A DNA stretch of 64,000 nt, from positions 62,001 through 126,000 of the forward strand of contig NZ_JACJTV010000005.1 of assembly GCF_014698845.1 (NCBI RefSeq). The letters run 5' to 3'. Made by a program: the position numbers and the translations under genes. The stretch is from Coleofasciculus sp. FACHB-1120. Lineage in GTDB: Bacteria > Cyanobacteriota > Cyanobacteriia > Cyanobacteriales > FACHB-T130. The notes below the pieces were generated by a model. It saw only the letters and a list, made by a program, of their open reading frames with translations, was not told where the DNA came from and searched no databases. Below, in pieces: positions 61,147 to 64,000 of this stretch. Every line of letters starts with the position of its first letter. The first letter of the stretch is position 1.

Positions 61147-62562
61147 TTAGCTGCTCGCTGCCAATCTGGGATACTCGTCACTAGACACGATTCGCAGCGG
61201 CACTTGGGTGATTTTTTCTTCCATTAATTGGTCGCTTACAAATTCCATAACCACAGGCTGCAAAAAGAAAAATGCAGCCTTTTTTTCGATTAGCGATCGC
61301 TCTTCTAAAGATTCCAAGGCTTCTAGCAATTTTTGCGGTGATAGCACAGCCTGGATCTCCTCTCGCAGTTGTGAAAATGAAAGGATTTGGTTACTCAGGG
61401 CGAGGCAATTAATAATTATCTTTTCTGTCTCCGACAACCGCTTAAATTGTTGCTCTAAAAGATTGCGAATCTCACCAAACACGGTAATTTTTTGGTTTAA
61501 AAAATCAGAAATATTCCCATGAAATAACTTTTGAATCGTCGTCGAGACGATTTTCAATGTCAATGGATTGCCTGCATAGTATTCAATTAACTGGCTCCAG
61601 TCGCTTGGCGAACCCCATAAAGAACCTTTAGCCCGCAATATTTCCTGTACTGGTTCTACCTGCAAGCCTTTTAGTTTCAAGACTCGAACAGGTAAAGTTT
61701 CTCCTTCGAGTAGTCCGATTCCTTTTGGCTTCTCCCGACTCGTTAGCACCAAGCAACTTTGATGGGGTGTTTCTCCTAGCCGTTTCAAAAGTTCACCATA
61801 ATCCTCATAGCCTTGACGATAGTGTCCAGTGCTAAAGTGCAAGGAAGGCTTGGACAAATCGCCCCCGTGCAGAATCGCCTCCGCATTATCGAATACCAAC
61901 AGACAGCGAGAAAGCTTTAAATAACGAATCAATAGCGAAATTCTTCCGTCTACCGTTGCGGGTAAATCAGTTTCTCGCTCGTTGGATAGGAATCGGATCA
62001 GCTCTGCTAGCAGCTCTTTGAGCGGCGGAGCATTGCGTAGACTTCGCCAGATGACAAACTCGAATCGCTCTTGAATTTGAAGCGCTAACTTCACCGATAA
62101 ACAGGTTTTGCCAATCCCGCCCATTCCCAACAGTGTCACCAATCGGCAGCGTTCCGACAAAATCCAGTGGGTTAATATTGCTAGTTCTTCTGTACGCCCG
62201 GAGAAAAAACCATACTCAGGTGCTTCGCCCCAATCTTGCCGTCCTTCTTTCGTCGTGGCGCTTCCTAGCTCTGCAATCGGCTCAATTTTAGAAGCGGGTA
62301 AATCGTAATCACTTTGTTCTAATAAGAGGTTAAAAGCTCTGAAGCAACGACTCAGGGTGCGCTTATCAACCCCAGCTTCACAAGCAAATACCTTCATCAG
62401 GGTATCTGGATCTAAGCCAGTGCGATCGCTTAACGCTTCCAGAGTGTACCGATTGTGAGATTTTTCACAACTTTCCGCTTCAGATTTTGCAGCCTCGAGT
62501 TTCTTTAATCCTTGAGGCGTGAGAATCACACCACGCCTGCGTTTTTGTTGTTGTAAATTCAT
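61147..62562 (-). CDS. STAND NTPase (NB-ARC) with N-terminal HTH-like domain, no sensor repeats
   Basis: 471 residues from the ATG at 62562. The N-terminus (RGVILTPQGLKKLEAAKSEA, LEALSDRTGLDPDTLMKVFA, DKRTLSRCFRAFNL) is the helix-turn-helix-like adaptor often found before NB-ARC in cyanobacterial vWA/MoxR-associated and STAND proteins. The NB-ARC part has FFSGRTEELAILTHW, Walker A GMGGIGKT (146-153), Walker B CLLVFDNAE, VLTSREK and the winged-helix end (LSQLREEIQAVLSP, FFLQPVVMEFVSDQLMEEK). Homologues usually continue into WD40 or TPR repeats; this one stops about 20 residues later. It is either a truncated remnant or a minimal form. Confidence 0.82.
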   Translation of the reverse strand: MNLQQQKRRRGVILTPQGLKKLEAAKSEAESCEKSHNRYTLEALSDRTGLDPDTLMKVFACEAGVDKRTLSRCFRAFNLLLEQSDYDLPASKIEPIAELGSATTKEGRQDWGEAPEYGFFSGRTEELAILTHWILSERCRLVTLLGMGGIGKTCLSVKLALQIQERFEFVIWRSLRNAPPLKELLAELIRFLSNERETDLPATVDGRISLLIRYLKLSRCLLVFDNAEAILHGGDLSKPSLHFSTGHYRQGYEDYGELLKRLGETPHQSCLVLTSREKPKGIGLLEGETLPVRVLKLKGLQVEPVQEILRAKGSLWGSPSDWSQLIEYYAGNPLTLKIVSTTIQKLFHGNISDFLNQKITVFGEIRNLLEQQFKRLSETEKIIINCLALSNQILSFSQLREEIQAVLSPQKLLEALESLEERSLIEKKAAFFFLQPVVMEFVSDQLMEEKITQVPLRIVSSDEYPRLAASS

Positions 62563-63360
62563 CAGAGAAATATCTGAGTTTAACAAACATACCAACCCGT
62601 GGGGCAGGCAAAACCCGGTGTATGTGGTCTGTGGGCAATAGGTTCCACCCCACTAAATAGACTGCTACAAACTTCGGATACAGATTTCCTGAACCTCAAG
62701 GAACTTAATCACCCCGATTATGGCAAAGCTATCGGCTGGTTGATCCGAAGATTAAGAAAATTTTCCGATTTTAAGCAACTTCGTAAAGTTAGCATCTTAA
62801 TTTTTTTCCAGATGAAAAGCTTACGATATCTGGCTTTAGAGAATTCATTGCCAGAAATATTTAAGTTCTTTGTTTAGATCCTAAACTTCGGTGGCTGATA
62901 TTTGATGGACGCTGCAAACTGGACTTATGCAAACCTCAATGAATTTTGCTTGTTCAAGCACAAACACTTCGTTAGAGAAAATTTTCAGGAATTGATTTGC
63001 TGGGTATTGTGGTTTTCTTCCGAAGCAAGCTCTCAAGTTCGTTTGTGTACCAGTATCCGCGATGAATCATGGGTAGGATACTTTTTTTCACAAACAATTA
63101 TGTTGACATTAGGCAAATCTAAGAATCATGAGTCAGAAAAGAACCGGATAAATCTACTCTTTAAAATCCCACAGTAAAACCAGCAGTCAAAAAGACTTAA
63201 ATTCCCCTATTAGGAGCGCTGGAAGGAATCAGTGTGTAAGACCTGCAAAATTCACAAAATTACAGCTAAGTACAAGTCGTGTACCCATCTCAAAAAGGCT
63301 TAATTTAGCACCTTTATTGTCATCAACAGTCCATCGCATTCATTTATGGAGACATCCGCA
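62563..63360. other. spacer, about 800 bases
   Basis: AT-rich. Two plus-strand frames (62599-62877 and 62902-63177) have unusual composition and no recognisable motif; they are not called. No RNA or repeat array is seen. Confidence 0.4.
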
Positions 63361-64000
63361 ATGACCTCACTACTCAACTTAAATTCAACAGACGATCTGG
63401 AGTTCGGCAAACACGTCTCGCGAACGAACGTCCAAAAGATACCCATTTCGGTAAACCAGTTTTGGTCCGGATTCGATGACTATCTCTCGTTGCAGAAAGT
63501 TCTCGGCGCACACGAAAATACTGAACTGGAAACCGGGGATGGAAAACCGGAGAATGGAGTAGGAGCCATCATCCGATTCGATTTCATGGGTGGAATCACT
63601 CGCGAGCGGCTGGTTGTTAAGGACGATCAAAACCACGTGTGGAAGATCGACATCCCAGAGCCGAATGTGCTGTTCACGTTCTACGAAGCTACTGCGCGGG
63701 TATACGACACGGAGACTGGCCCAGAAGTAGCGCTGACGATGGAAGTCGTGATGCGGAGCGAGAACCGAGAAGATCGGGCAAAAGCACTCCAGATTCTGGA
63801 AAACTTCCTGCCAACGCGCATTCCTGAAGTCACCAACTTCATCCTCCAAAGAGACGGAATCAAGTGTTCGTTCGAGTTTGATGTCTACTGTCCCGTAGAT
63901 AAGTTGTGGGCTGTCGTTGGCAATTGGCAGGATGTCTCATGGGTGCAATACGCCACTGGGGTGAAAATAGGGCCTGACAATAAGCGGCAGATCCTCTTCC
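63361..64000 (+). CDS. SRPBCC/START-like protein, cut by the window end
   Basis: 213 codons are visible and the frame is still open at 64000. The ATG at 63361 has GGAG nine bases upstream; an in-frame ATG at 63346 has none. The first domain (VQKIPISVNQFWSGFDDYLS, GAIIRFDFMGGITRERLVVK, NVLFTFYEATARVYD) has the strand order of a polyketide-cyclase/START fold, which binds hydrophobic ligands. A second copy starts at CSFEFDVYCPVDKLWAVVGN. Thus it appears to be a tandem two-domain SRPBCC protein. The ligand is unknown and there is no signal peptide. Confidence 0.7.
   Translation, partial: MTSLLNLNSTDDLEFGKHVSRTNVQKIPISVNQFWSGFDDYLSLQKVLGAHENTELETGDGKPENGVGAIIRFDFMGGITRERLVVKDDQNHVWKIDIPEPNVLFTFYEATARVYDTETGPEVALTMEVVMRSENREDRAKALQILENFLPTRIPEVTNFILQRDGIKCSFEFDVYCPVDKLWAVVGNWQDVSWVQYATGVKIGPDNKRQILF

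Noticed and set aside
62599-63177. Two plus-strand frames between the STAND gene and the SRPBCC gene
   Set aside because: Odd composition, no motif, no ribosome binding site.

Overview
The window is cyanobacterial chromosome. HIP1 octamers (GCGATCGC) are scattered through genes and spacers. The gene content includes the photosystem II assembly lipoprotein Psb27, a DUF1517/FLAP1-type protein, the DUF3038-DUF4335 pair, a cyanobacterial-type Hfq beside dapF, a ComFB-type protein and a class A PBP carrying an FHA domain. Many spacers carry 7-bp tandem repeats of the STRR kind, typical of filamentous or large-genome cyanobacteria. I cannot name the species from sequence alone.

Layout. 0.4-10.8 kb: metallophosphoesterase-hisC, two minus-strand accessory genes, a 1255-residue CyaC-type adenylate cyclase (REC-GAF-GAF-kinase-REC-cyclase), a lone ModB-like permease and a TonB-like protein. 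10.86-15.9 kb: a tRNA-Gly(TCC) gene followed by an accessory block. The block holds a Y1 transposase between hairpin ends, a frameshifted small gene, and a 1219-residue protein joining five about 66-residue repeats, an SNF2-like helicase and a C-terminal Rrp8-like methyltransferase. This is the most unusual object in the window. An imperfect copy of the tRNA 3' end lies just after that gene. 16-23 kb: small cyanobacterial proteins, an orphan DppB-type permease, apt, DUF3038-DUF4335 and PBP2.

23.5-30.6 kb: polyamine transport genes potA-potD-potB-potC. Between potB and potC sits a Ser/Thr kinase-FGE-sulfatase protein whose C-terminus looks like a diversity-generating retroelement target. 31-43.8 kb: DUF1517, thiE-thiS, a beta-helix/SPOR protein, L,D-transpeptidase, ComFB-like, M23 peptidase, Kef-type antiporter, hfq, dapF and a GST, followed by a decayed copy of the dapF 3' end. 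43.9-49.9 kb: an accessory, possibly defence-related group: a PD-(D/E)XK-like protein, a PNK-like kinase, and a divergent pair of a coiled-coil protein and a TerB/dynamin-like GTPase. 50-64 kb: FHA-PBP1, lspA, bioY and bioB on the minus strand, divergent pstC-pstA-pstB with a Pho-box-like site, psb27, a GH10-like protein, a STAND NTPase without sensor repeats, and a START-like protein running off the end.

Together these are mostly housekeeping genes (cell wall, biotin, thiamine, phosphate, polyamine, K+/H+ and cAMP / c-di-GMP signalling) with two accessory pockets at 10.9-15.9 kb and 43.9-49.9 kb. All calls come from reading the sequence by eye; no database search was run.
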